From: Streptomyces spectabilis
GTDB taxonomy: Bacteria; Actinomycetota; Actinomycetes; Streptomycetales; Streptomycetaceae
Direction: 5' to 3'
Assembly (NCBI RefSeq): GCF_008704795.1
Contig: NZ_CP023690.1
Location: 868,001-932,000, forward strand
DNA: 64,000 nt
The notes under the pieces were generated by a model. The model was not told the origin of the DNA. It saw only the letters and a program-made list of their open reading frames with translations, and did no database searches. Positions 15,942 through 23,577 of this stretch are shown piece by piece. The position numbers were made by a program, and so were the translations under genes. Position 1 is the first letter of the stretch; every line of letters begins with the position of its first letter.

Positions 15942-17771
15942 ATGGTCGAGGGCGGGCAGCCGTTCGGTGGCAGGTTCCAGCTGATCGAGGAGCTGGGGCG
16001 GGGTGGCATGGGAGTGGTGTGGCGGGCCGTCGACACACTGCTCGGGCGCGAGGTCGCCGTGAAGCACGTGCGCGGGCCAGGGCAGGGGGCGGCGCCCCTG
16101 GACACCAAGGCCACCGCACGCCTGCTGCGTGAGGCCCGCGCGGCGGCGAAGCTCAATCACCCCGGGGCCGTCACCGTCTACGACGTGGTGCGCTCCGGCT
16201 CCGAGGTCGTCATCGTCATGGAGCTCGTCCAGGGCACCACCTTGTCCGCGCTCGTGGCCCGGGAGGGCCCCCTGCCCCCGGCGCGGGTGGCGTCGATCGG
16301 CGCGCAGCTGGCCGAGGTACTCGGCGCCGCCCACGCGATGGGCGTGATCCACCGCGACGTCAAGCCCGAGAACGTGATGCTCCTGGCGGGCGGCCGGGTC
16401 AAGCTGGCCGACTTCGGGATCGCCCGGCTCTCCAGCGAGGTCACCAGCACGACGAGCGTCTTCGGCACCCCCGCCTACATGGCGCCCGAGCAGATCCGGG
16501 GAGCGCCCGTGCCCGCCACGGACCTCTGGGCCCTCGGCGTCACGCTCTTCCACGCCCTGGAGGGCGCGTCGCCCTTCGCCCGTCCGGCGCCGGTGGAGTC
16601 CATCGCGGCGGTGCTCTCCGACCCGCCGCCCGTGTCGCGCCGCGCCGGGCCCGCCCTGGGGGCCGTGCTGCACTCACTCCTTGCCAAGAACCCGGAGGAA
16701 CGCCCGCACGTCGCACAGGCCGCCGCGGAGCTGCGGCAGATCGCGGAGGGCCGCGTCACCACCATGATGGCGGCGGCCCCGGTGGCGCCGCGCCGTCAGC
16801 CGACCGTCGCTCCCGCTCCGCCGCCGACGCCGCCGTGGCGGCTGCCCGCGCGGCCCGCGTCCTTCGTGAACCCCGTCCTGCCGGGGCTCCTCGGCCTGGG
16901 CACGGTCGGCCTGTGGGTCCTGTCCTGGTTCCAGCTCGACGGGCACGCCGTCCTCACCGGGCCGGGACTCCTGCTGTTCCGCACGCAGCCCTTCGAGACG
17001 TGGTGGATCGACGCGGGCCACACCGCCGACGCCGCGGGGCCCGAAGCCCCCTGGGCCACCGTCGCGGCCGGCTACCCCTTCGGCGACGACGGGGTGCTCA
17101 ACGCCCTCCTGGTCCTCACCCACCTGCCCTTCCTCGCGCTGCTCATCGGCTCCTGGGCGAGTCTGGTCTCGCCGAGCCGGCGCACCTGGGCCGGGCTCCT
17201 GGCCGGCAGTAGCGTCCTCGCTCTGACCAGTGGCTTCGTCGTCAACGGCGTCCACCAGCGGCTGCGCGAACTCGACCAGGACGCCTGGCTCAACAGCGGG
17301 CCCTATCTGCTGGCGGGAGCCGTCGGGCTGCTCGCCGCCGTGCACCTGGTGCGGCACGGAGGGACGCGGGCCCGCTCCCTCGACCGCCGCCGGCTGATTC
17401 CGGTGGCGGCGGGTGCCGTCACGGGGGCCACGGCCGCGGGCATCGCCGTTCCGGGGCTCATGAGCGGGGCGGTGGCCGTGACCGGCACCCTCGCCGTGCT
17501 GCTCTGGGCGGGGCTCGTCCTGCCGCACCGCCTCGCCTCGTCCGTGCTCGGCGGCTGGGCCCTCGCGATGACGGTTCCGCTGGTCCTCGGGATCACCCTC
17601 GCCACGCACCCCGCTCCCGACTCGGCCCACACCACCGTCGCCACGTGGCGTCTGGTTGTCCTCGCCGTGGCCGTGGCGGCGGTGGGCTGCTGGGCCCTGG
17701 CCCACTCGCACCGGGCGCGGGAGGCGGAGGCGGCGCACTCCGGCGCGTTCCTGCGGAACCAGCCCTGGTGA
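15942..17771 (+). CDS. Transmembrane serine/threonine protein kinase
   Basis: 609 residues from ATG 15942; an in-frame ATG at 15897 would add 15 residues without kinase similarity. Residues 9-275 form a complete Hanks-type kinase: GRGGMGVVW glycine loop, VAVKHV Lys, HRDVKPENV catalytic loop, DFGIA metal loop, and FGTPAYMAPEQ activation end. A proline-rich linker follows, then about eight hydrophobic segments from residue 305 to the end, with no PASTA or other recognised sensor. The membrane part holds an exposed segment around QPFETWWIDAGH. It probably senses a membrane or small-molecule signal, and its targets are unknown. The 192 bases upstream contain no other gene and presumably the promoter. 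Confidence 0.9.
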   Translation: MVEGGQPFGGRFQLIEELGRGGMGVVWRAVDTLLGREVAVKHVRGPGQGAAPLDTKATARLLREARAAAKLNHPGAVTVYDVVRSGSEVVIVMELVQGTTLSALVAREGPLPPARVASIGAQLAEVLGAAHAMGVIHRDVKPENVMLLAGGRVKLADFGIARLSSEVTSTTSVFGTPAYMAPEQIRGAPVPATDLWALGVTLFHALEGASPFARPAPVESIAAVLSDPPPVSRRAGPALGAVLHSLLAKNPEERPHVAQAAAELRQIAEGRVTTMMAAAPVAPRRQPTVAPAPPPTPPWRLPARPASFVNPVLPGLLGLGTVGLWVLSWFQLDGHAVLTGPGLLLFRTQPFETWWIDAGHTADAAGPEAPWATVAAGYPFGDDGVLNALLVLTHLPFLALLIGSWASLVSPSRRTWAGLLAGSSVLALTSGFVVNGVHQRLRELDQDAWLNSGPYLLAGAVGLLAAVHLVRHGGTRARSLDRRRLIPVAAGAVTGATAAGIAVPGLMSGAVAVTGTLAVLLWAGLVLPHRLASSVLGGWALAMTVPLVLGITLATHPAPDSAHTTVATWRLVVLAVAVAAVGCWALAHSHRAREAEAAHSGAFLRNQPW

Positions 17772-17795
17772 CGAGCGGGCCGTCAGATCAGGGCG

Positions 17796-18593
17796 CTACG
17801 GCCTGCGGCGCGGCTTGCCGCCCTTGGTGCCCTTCGGGCCGCCGGAGCCCCGGCGCGCGTTCTTGGCGGACGGCTTGCCCGCGGTCTTGCCGGTGCCCCG
17901 GCCGCTCCCCTTGCCCCCGGCCGGCTGCTGCCGCCGGGCGCCGCCCTTCTCCGGGCGCTTCGCCTTCGGCTCGGGCTCGGCGCGGCGGCCGCGGGTGCTG
18001 TTGACGGTGCGGCCGCGGACGATGCCGATGAAGTCGTCCACCAGGTCGGTCGTGGCCTCCTGGGGCCACGAGAGCGCCACGCGGGACGTGGGGACGTCCG
18101 TGATCGTGCGGTACGTGAGGTCCTTGCGGTGGTGCAGCCGCGCCAGGGACTGGGGGACGATCAGCAGGCCGATGCCCGCCGCCACCAGCTCGACGGCGTC
18201 CGCGGTCGTGGCGGGGCGCTCAAGGGCGGGGCGGCCCGGCGGGTGCTCCCAGTCCAGGGGGTCGTCCAGGGGGTGCAGCACCAGTTCGTCGACGAGGTCC
18301 GCCGCGGCCACCTCGTCGGCCGCCGCGAAGAGGTGGTCCTTGGGGACCACGACCACCGTCGTCTCCTCGTAGAGGGGGATCGCGCTGAGGTCCTCCCCGT
18401 CGACCGGCAGGCGCACGAACCCCGCGTCGGCCTCGCCCCCGCGCAGGACCTCGCGGATCTCGGTGGCGGGCACCTGGGCGAGGGTCAGGGGGATGTCGGG
18501 CCGCCGCTCGTTCCAGATGCGCACCCACTTCGAGGGCGTCACCCCGGGCACGTAGGCGAGCCGGAACGCGGGAGAGTCTTCCGAGCCTGTCAC
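17796..18593 (-). CDS. LysR-type substrate-binding domain protein lacking HTH, with basic Gly/Lys-rich tail
   Basis: 265 residues from GTG 18593. Residues 8-195 match the effector-binding half of LysR regulators (FRLAYVPGVTPSKWVRIW, EIREVLRGGEADAGFVRLP, then VELVAAGIGLLIVPQSLARL), beginning immediately at the start codon: there is no helix-turn-helix and no upstream room for one. Residues 200-265 are a disordered, strongly basic tail (GKGSGRGTGKTAGKPSAKN, GGPKGTKGGKPRRRP) that could bind nucleic acid. It is divergent from the DUF5997 gene, an arrangement I recall as common in Streptomyces. It is probably an accessory or ligand-responsive protein, not a classical regulator. Confidence 0.8.
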   Translation of the reverse strand: MTGSEDSPAFRLAYVPGVTPSKWVRIWNERRPDIPLTLAQVPATEIREVLRGGEADAGFVRLPVDGEDLSAIPLYEETTVVVVPKDHLFAAADEVAAADLVDELVLHPLDDPLDWEHPPGRPALERPATTADAVELVAAGIGLLIVPQSLARLHHRKDLTYRTITDVPTSRVALSWPQEATTDLVDDFIGIVRGRTVNSTRGRRAEPEPKAKRPEKGGARRQQPAGGKGSGRGTGKTAGKPSAKNARRGSGGPKGTKGGKPRRRP

Positions 18594-18699
18594 CTCGCCA
18601 GACTACCGCCCGTAGTCGGCGCCCGACCCACCGGAGGGTGCGGCCGGTGGCGGGCCCGCCGTGGTCGGCGGTCGCGCATTCGCTCGATACCCTTGTCCT

Positions 18700-19098
18700 A
18701 TGACGTCGCACCACTCCACCCAGACCATGAAGCCCGCCACCGCGGCGAAGAAGCTGGGTGTGTACCTCGAGGCCACCCCCGCCGAGTTCCAGGAGGGTGT
18801 CGTCTCGCGGACCGAGCTCAACGCCCTGCAGGCCGACCCGCCCCAGTGGCTGCGCGACCTGCGCCAGAACGGCCCGCACCCCCGTCCGGTCGTCGCGGCC
18901 AAGCTGGGCGTCTCCGTGTCGGGCCTCGCCCGCGGCGGCGTCACGGAGGCCCTCACCACGCAGCAGATCGACGCGCTGAAGGAAGAGCGGCCCGAGTGGC
19001 TCGAGCGCGAGCGCGCCACGCAGGCCGAGGTCCGCAAGGAGACCGTCCGCCTGAAGGCGAAGAAGGCGGAGCAGGCCGAGAAGGCCGCCAAGGCCTGA
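18700..19098 (+). CDS. DUF5997 family protein
   Basis: 132 residues from ATG 18700. Small, soluble, helical protein: KPATAAKKLGVYLEATPAEFQ near the N-terminus, a central PPQWLRDLRQNGPHPRPVVA repeated in spirit by ERPEWLERER, and a Lys/Ala/Glu-rich tail that could be a coiled coil. The segment VVAAKLGVSVSGLARGGVTEAL looks like a helix-turn-helix-type DNA-binding unit. It is divergent from the LysR effector-domain protein across 106 bases. Conserved in actinomycetes, no established function known to me. Confidence 0.75.
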   Translation: MTSHHSTQTMKPATAAKKLGVYLEATPAEFQEGVVSRTELNALQADPPQWLRDLRQNGPHPRPVVAAKLGVSVSGLARGGVTEALTTQQIDALKEERPEWLERERATQAEVRKETVRLKAKKAEQAEKAAKA

Positions 19099-19123
19099 GC
19101 GCGGGGCCCGGGGCGCCCCGCGC
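19099..19123 (+). terminator. GC hairpin downstream of DUF5997 gene
   Basis: gcgcggggc and gccccgcgc pair perfectly over nine bases around a seven-base loop, immediately after the stop codon. There is no T-run, as is usual for Streptomyces. Confidence 0.45.
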
Positions 19124-19180
19124 CCCGCTCGTGCCCCTGATTCCGGCGCCTCCAGCCCGGCCGCGCGCACCCGGGCCCTC

Positions 19181-19214
19181 GTACCGTCGCCGTCCGCGTA
19201 CCGTCGCCGTCCGC
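19181..19214. repeat. Two tandem 17-base repeats
   Basis: gtaccgtcgccgtccgc occurs twice head to tail, followed by a further gtac, in the 181 bases between the DUF5997 stop and the pentapeptide gene. Probably replication slippage; it may lie within the downstream promoter. Confidence 0.6.
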
Positions 19215-19279
19215 GTACGAGGGACAATGGAGGCGTACGACCACCGCACGCCGCCGCACGTCCCTCAGGAGCCACCGTC

Positions 19280-20107
19280 TTGTCCGAGCGCACCTCGTAC
19301 GCCGCCCAGCCCGACCTGCAGGCCGACTGCGGGAGCTGCTTCGGCCTGTGCTGCGTGGCGCTGCCCTTCTCGCGCTCGTCGGACTTCCCGGTGAACAAGT
19401 CCGCGGGCACCCCGTGCGGAAACCTCCAGGAGGACTTCCGCTGCGGGATCCACGAGCGGCTGCGCGACAAGGGCTACAACGGCTGCACGGTCTTCGACTG
19501 CTTCGGCGCGGGCCAGAAGGTCTCCCAGGTCACCTTCAAGGGCGTCAGCTGGCGCGAGGAGCCGGACTCGGCCCGCGCCATGTACGAGGTCTTCCCCGTC
19601 GTGCGGCAGCTCCAGGAGCTCCTGAAGTACACCGCGCAGGCCCTGGACCTGCCCGCGGCCCGGCCCGTCCACCGGGATCTGCGCGCCGCGTACGAGCGGA
19701 TCGACGCGCTCACCCGGGACCTGGTCGAGACCCTGCTCGCCGTCGACGTGGACGCGCTGCGCGGCGAGGTGAACCCGCTCCTGCTGCGCGCCAGCGAACT
19801 GGCCCGGGCGGCGGTCCCGGGGCGCAAGAAGAACCACCGGGGCGCCAACCTCATGGGCTCCCGGCTGCGCGGCGCGAAGCTGCGCGGCGCCAGCATGCGC
19901 GGCGCCCTGCTCATCGCGGCCGACCTGTCGGACGCCGACCTGCGCGACGCCGACCTGATCGGCGCGGACATGCGGGACACGAACCTGTGCGGGGCGGATC
20001 TGCGCGGCGCGCTGTTCCTCACCCAGCCCCAGCTGAACGCCGCACGGGGCGACGCCCGGACGAAGCTCCCCCACCCGCTGGAGCGCCCCTCCCACTGGGC
20101 GGCCTAG
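19280..20107 (+). CDS. Cys-rich N-terminal domain plus pentapeptide-repeat protein
   Basis: 275 residues from TTG 19280, chosen because AGGAG lies at 19267-19271, eight bases upstream. The N-terminal 75 residues contain a cysteine cluster (CGSCFGLCC, then CGNLQEDFRCGIH and GCTVFDC), as in YkgJ-like metal or Fe-S chelating domains. A helical middle follows, then about ten pentapeptide repeats at residues 190-250 (GANLMGSRLRGAKLRGASMR, DADLRDADLIGADMRDTNL), predicting a right-handed quadrilateral beta-helix. Pentapeptide proteins can mimic DNA or act as scaffolds; the metal domain suggests redox or metal sensing. Role unknown. Confidence 0.83.
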   Translation: MSERTSYAAQPDLQADCGSCFGLCCVALPFSRSSDFPVNKSAGTPCGNLQEDFRCGIHERLRDKGYNGCTVFDCFGAGQKVSQVTFKGVSWREEPDSARAMYEVFPVVRQLQELLKYTAQALDLPAARPVHRDLRAAYERIDALTRDLVETLLAVDVDALRGEVNPLLLRASELARAAVPGRKKNHRGANLMGSRLRGAKLRGASMRGALLIAADLSDADLRDADLIGADMRDTNLCGADLRGALFLTQPQLNAARGDARTKLPHPLERPSHWAA

Positions 20108-20305
20108 TACCGGGCGGCCTGGTCCCCGGCGGGGCCCGCCGGGTACTCTCCTGCTCTCTTCCTTGTCACGTGCCGCCGGTCCTCCCGGCGGCACTACTGT
20201 GACCTGCGAACTCTCATCCAACCGGGGCCGAGGGCCAAGGCGGTGGATCCCTGCGGATCCCCGCCGGGGGGTCCCTCCAGCCGGTGCCACCACAAGGAGC
20301 ACGAG

Positions 20306-21538
20306 ATGACCGGGGGCGTTCTCCCTCAGGAACAGATACCTCTGTTCAACCCCTTCGCCGAGGGGTTCACCGACAATCCGTACCCGCAGTACGCGACGCT
20401 CCGCGAAACCGCCCCGGTCTATCCGCACCCCTTGGGGTTCTGGGTCGTCACCCGGTACGAGGACGTGTTCGCCCTGCTGCGCTCCGGCGCGTCGGTCGAA
20501 CTGCGTAACGTCGACTCCGGCGCGCTGGAGAACCTGCGACAGAAGGACGAGTCGCGCAAGACCCCGCTCATCGACGGCTTCTCGATGATCGACCGGGACG
20601 CCCCGGACCACACCCGGCTGCGCCGCCTGGTGCAGAAGGCCTTCACGCCGAAGTCGATCCAGGCGCTCGCGCCCCGCATCGGCGAACTCGTCGACGGCAT
20701 GCTCGACCGGATCGCCGACGAGGGCGGCGCGGACCTGGTGCCCGCGCTCGCCTCGCCGCTGCCGTTCACGGTGATCGCGGACATGCTGGGCGCCCCGCCC
20801 ACCGACCACGAGCGGATCCGGGAGCTGAGTGGCGTCATCGTCCGCTCCCTGGAGCCCGTCGCCGACCCGGCCGTCATGCAGGAGATCGAGAACGCGGACG
20901 CGGAACTGGCCGTCCTCACCTCCGAGATGATCGCCTGGAAGCGGCGCAACCCCGCCGACGACCTCATGACGGCCCTCATCGAGGCCGAGGAGGACGGCGA
21001 CAAGCTCAGCGACGACGAACTGGTCGCGCAGATCCAGCTCCTGTACATCGCGGGCCACGAGACGACCGTGAACCTGCTCGCCAACGGCACCCACGCGCTG
21101 CTGCGCCACCCCGAGCAGCTCGCCGCGCTGCGCGCGGACGCGGACCTCATGCCCAACGCCGTGGACGAAATGCTGCGCTACGACAGCCCGTTGCAGTCGA
21201 GCCGCCGCATCACCCTGGAGCCGACCGTGCTCAGCGGCGTCGAGATCCCGCCGGGCGCGATGGTGGTCGCCGCTCTCGCCTCCGCCAACCGCGACGCCGC
21301 GCGCTGGGGCGAGGACGCGGACACGCTGCGCCTGGACCGCGAAGGGGCCCGCGCGCACCTGGCGTTCGGCTCCGGCTCGCACCACTGCCTCGGCGCGGCC
21401 CTGGCGCGCCTGGAGGCGAGCATCACCTTCGAGCGCATGCTGAAGCGGTTCCCGGACCTGTCCCTGGCGGGCGACGTGACCTGGAACGGCCGCATCAACG
21501 TGCGCGGTGTGGCCTCGCTGCCAGTGTCCGTCGGCTGA
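20306..21538 (+). CDS. Cytochrome P450
   Basis: 410 residues from ATG 20306, six bases after AAGGAG. All P450 landmarks are present: I-helix oxygen-binding AGHETT (about residues 249-254), ExxR as EMLR near 289, and the heme loop FGSGSHHCLGAALAR with the ligand Cys near residue 357. This is a soluble bacterial class I enzyme needing ferredoxin partners, which are not encoded nearby. It lies tail to tail with the polyketide/peptide cluster, separated only by 85 bases with a hairpin, so it could be a tailoring hydroxylase for that product; as it is on the opposite strand, cluster membership is an inference. Confidence 0.9.
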   Translation: MTGGVLPQEQIPLFNPFAEGFTDNPYPQYATLRETAPVYPHPLGFWVVTRYEDVFALLRSGASVELRNVDSGALENLRQKDESRKTPLIDGFSMIDRDAPDHTRLRRLVQKAFTPKSIQALAPRIGELVDGMLDRIADEGGADLVPALASPLPFTVIADMLGAPPTDHERIRELSGVIVRSLEPVADPAVMQEIENADAELAVLTSEMIAWKRRNPADDLMTALIEAEEDGDKLSDDELVAQIQLLYIAGHETTVNLLANGTHALLRHPEQLAALRADADLMPNAVDEMLRYDSPLQSSRRITLEPTVLSGVEIPPGAMVVAALASANRDAARWGEDADTLRLDREGARAHLAFGSGSHHCLGAALARLEASITFERMLKRFPDLSLAGDVTWNGRINVRGVASLPVSVG

Positions 21539-21573
21539 CCGGGACGACGTCGGCACGCGCCTGAGCAGGCGTC

Positions 21574-21602
21574 GGGGGCTCACCGCGCGGCGGTGGGCCC
21601 CC
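21574..21602. terminator. Bidirectional hairpin terminator between P450 and the PKS/NRPS operon
   Basis: A 13-base-pair stem (GGGGGCTCACCGC with GCGGTGGGCCCCC, one G-T pair) and three-base loop fills the gap between the convergent stops at 21538 and 21624. It can end transcription from both sides, including the very long minus-strand operon. Confidence 0.6.
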
Positions 21603-21623
21603 TTCGCCGTGCCGTCGACCGTG

Positions 21624-23573
21624 TCAGACCAGGGCGGGCGCCGCCCCGGTGACCTCCTCCAGGCCTTCGCGCAGTCGGCGCATCGACGCCGTGTTGTTGC
21701 CGAACTGGTTGATCGCGAACGCGCCCCGGTGGTCGGGGCCGTAGCCGTGCTTGAGGAAGTTGGCGAAGGAGCCGCTGGCGCTCAGGTCGACGAAGTAGTG
21801 GCGCGCCGGGTCGCGGAACGCGGTGGCCATCAGCTCGTCGAAGCGCACGCGGCCCCTGATCACGTCCCACGCGTAGTCGTCCCAGGCGGTCAGCGCCGCG
21901 CCGTCCAGCTCTCCGGCGTAGGCGCACGAATACACCGGCAGGGTGGGCGAGTTCACCGTGACCGCGCGTCCCAGGCTCCGGCACTCGTGCCGGATGTCGT
22001 CGAGGAGGCCGGAGTGGAAGCCGTGGCGCACCGGAAGGCGGACGGCGATCACCCCTTCCCCGTCGAGGGCGGCGCGGGCCTCGGTGACGCGCTCGGCCTC
22101 GCCGCTGACGACGAAGTTGCCGGTGGTCCCGCCGGTGAAGTTGACGCCCGCCAGGGCGAGGCCGGCGAACAGGTCGCGCCGCCGCTGGTAGAGCGAGGGC
22201 GGGGCGAGGACGCTCAGCATGCCGCCGGGGCGGCAGCGCTGGTCGAGGAGATGGGCCTGCTTCATCACGAGGTCGAGGCCGTCCTCGAAGGACATCGCCC
22301 CGGCGACGGTGGCCGCGACGTACTCGCCCAGGCTGTGGCCGAGGACCGCGTCGGGGTGGAAGCCCTCCGCGCGCAGGGCCTCGGTGAGGCTCCAGCCGAC
22401 GCTGTAGAGCGCCGCGTGCGTGTGCAGGATGTCGTCGAAGTCCTGGCCGCGCCGGGTGCCGTCGTGCATCGCGGCGACGAGGGACGTGCCCTGTGCCGCC
22501 TCGTAGAGCGCGCTGCACCGGTCCATGGCGTCGCGGAACGCCGGGTGGGTGTCGTACAGCTCCTGCCCCATCCGGTAGTACTGCGTGCCCTGACCGCCGT
22601 ACATGAAGACGACCTCGGGGCGCCGCAGGGCCCGGCGGGGCGCGGGGCGCGCGCCGACGGGGGCGGCCGGGGGCTGGGGCGCAGCCGGGGGCTGCGGGGC
22701 GGCCGGTTCCGCCATGGCCAGCGGCTCTTCGCGGATCTTGGCGGTGAGCTTGGTCAGGACGTCGCCGGGGCCGATCTCCCGGAAGTCGTCGTGGCCGCGC
22801 GCGAGCAGCCAGGAGAGCGACTCGTACCACCGCACGGGGCTCGATATCTGCCGCACGAGCAGCTCCGCGTAGCCGGTCGTCGGGTACGGCCGCGCCGTGC
22901 AGTTGGCGATCACGGGGATCCGCAGCGGGCGGAACTCGACGCCCGAGAGGTGGCGGGCGAACTCCTCCTGTACGTCGGCCATGCAGCGCGAGTGGAAGGC
23001 CGCGCTCACGTTGAGGGGGATGAACCGCGCGCCCGCCTCGGTGTACGCCTGCCGGACGTCCGGGGCGTGGACCTCGTCGTAGGCGCCGGAGATGATGCAC
23101 TGGAGCCGGGAGTTGATGTTGGCGACGTCGATGCCGTCGTACGGAAGGGCGGCCAGGATCCGAGCGACGCGCTCCTGGTCGAGGTTGACCACGGCGGCCA
23201 TCGCGCCCTTGGGGGCGCGGCTCATCAGCTCGCCGCGCCTGCGCACGAGGTCGAGCCCGGTGACGAAGTCGAAGGCGCCCGCGGCGAACAGGGCGCTGTA
23301 CTCCCCCAGGCTGTGCCCGGCGACGACGGCGGGCGGGGCGCCGCCGGAGTCGATGTGGTCGAGGTACTGCAGGGCGCTGACCGCGTAGAGGGCGGGCTGG
23401 GTGTACTCGGTGCGGTTGAGGACCCGGTCGGGGTCGTCGACGCACAGGTCGCGCAGCGAGTAGCCGAGCAGCCGGTCCGCCCGGGCCACGAGGTCGGGGT
23501 ACTTCTCGAACAGGTCCTTGCCCATGCCCTTGCGCTGGGAGCCCTGCCCGGGGAACACGTACACGGAATTCAT
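21624..23573 (-). CDS. Trans-acting tandem acyltransferase (malonyl AT plus acyl-hydrolase-like AT)
   Basis: 649 residues with two FabD-like domains. Domain 1 (about 1-285): FPGQGSQ, nucleophile Ser88 in GHSLGEYSAL, the carboxylate-binding Arg in LVRRRGELM, and AAFHS. These are malonyl-specific features, so it should load malonyl units onto the AT-less PKS modules encoded upstream in the operon. A Pro/Ala linker is at about 288-315. Domain 2 (about 320-640): YGGQGTQYYRMG, Ser414 in GHSLGEYVAA, HGFHS; the Arg position reads Gln (VMKQAHLL), as in proofreading acyl hydrolases of the PedC type. This suggests domain 2 clears stalled acyl chains. It is four bases downstream of the ECH-ER gene and the last cistron of the operon. 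Confidence 0.9.
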   Translation of the reverse strand: MNSVYVFPGQGSQRKGMGKDLFEKYPDLVARADRLLGYSLRDLCVDDPDRVLNRTEYTQPALYAVSALQYLDHIDSGGAPPAVVAGHSLGEYSALFAAGAFDFVTGLDLVRRRGELMSRAPKGAMAAVVNLDQERVARILAALPYDGIDVANINSRLQCIISGAYDEVHAPDVRQAYTEAGARFIPLNVSAAFHSRCMADVQEEFARHLSGVEFRPLRIPVIANCTARPYPTTGYAELLVRQISSPVRWYESLSWLLARGHDDFREIGPGDVLTKLTAKIREEPLAMAEPAAPQPPAAPQPPAAPVGARPAPRRALRRPEVVFMYGGQGTQYYRMGQELYDTHPAFRDAMDRCSALYEAAQGTSLVAAMHDGTRRGQDFDDILHTHAALYSVGWSLTEALRAEGFHPDAVLGHSLGEYVAATVAGAMSFEDGLDLVMKQAHLLDQRCRPGGMLSVLAPPSLYQRRRDLFAGLALAGVNFTGGTTGNFVVSGEAERVTEARAALDGEGVIAVRLPVRHGFHSGLLDDIRHECRSLGRAVTVNSPTLPVYSCAYAGELDGAALTAWDDYAWDVIRGRVRFDELMATAFRDPARHYFVDLSASGSFANFLKHGYGPDHRGAFAINQFGNNTASMRRLREGLEEVTGAAPALV

Positions 23574-23577
23574 GTGA

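Noticed and set aside
19181..19214. CRISPR-like repeat
   Set aside because: Only two head-to-tail 17-base copies without spacers.
20306..21538. Definite assignment of the P450 to the PKS/NRPS cluster
   Set aside because: It is on the opposite strand beyond a strong hairpin and no ferredoxin or other tailoring gene accompanies it; membership is possible but unproven.
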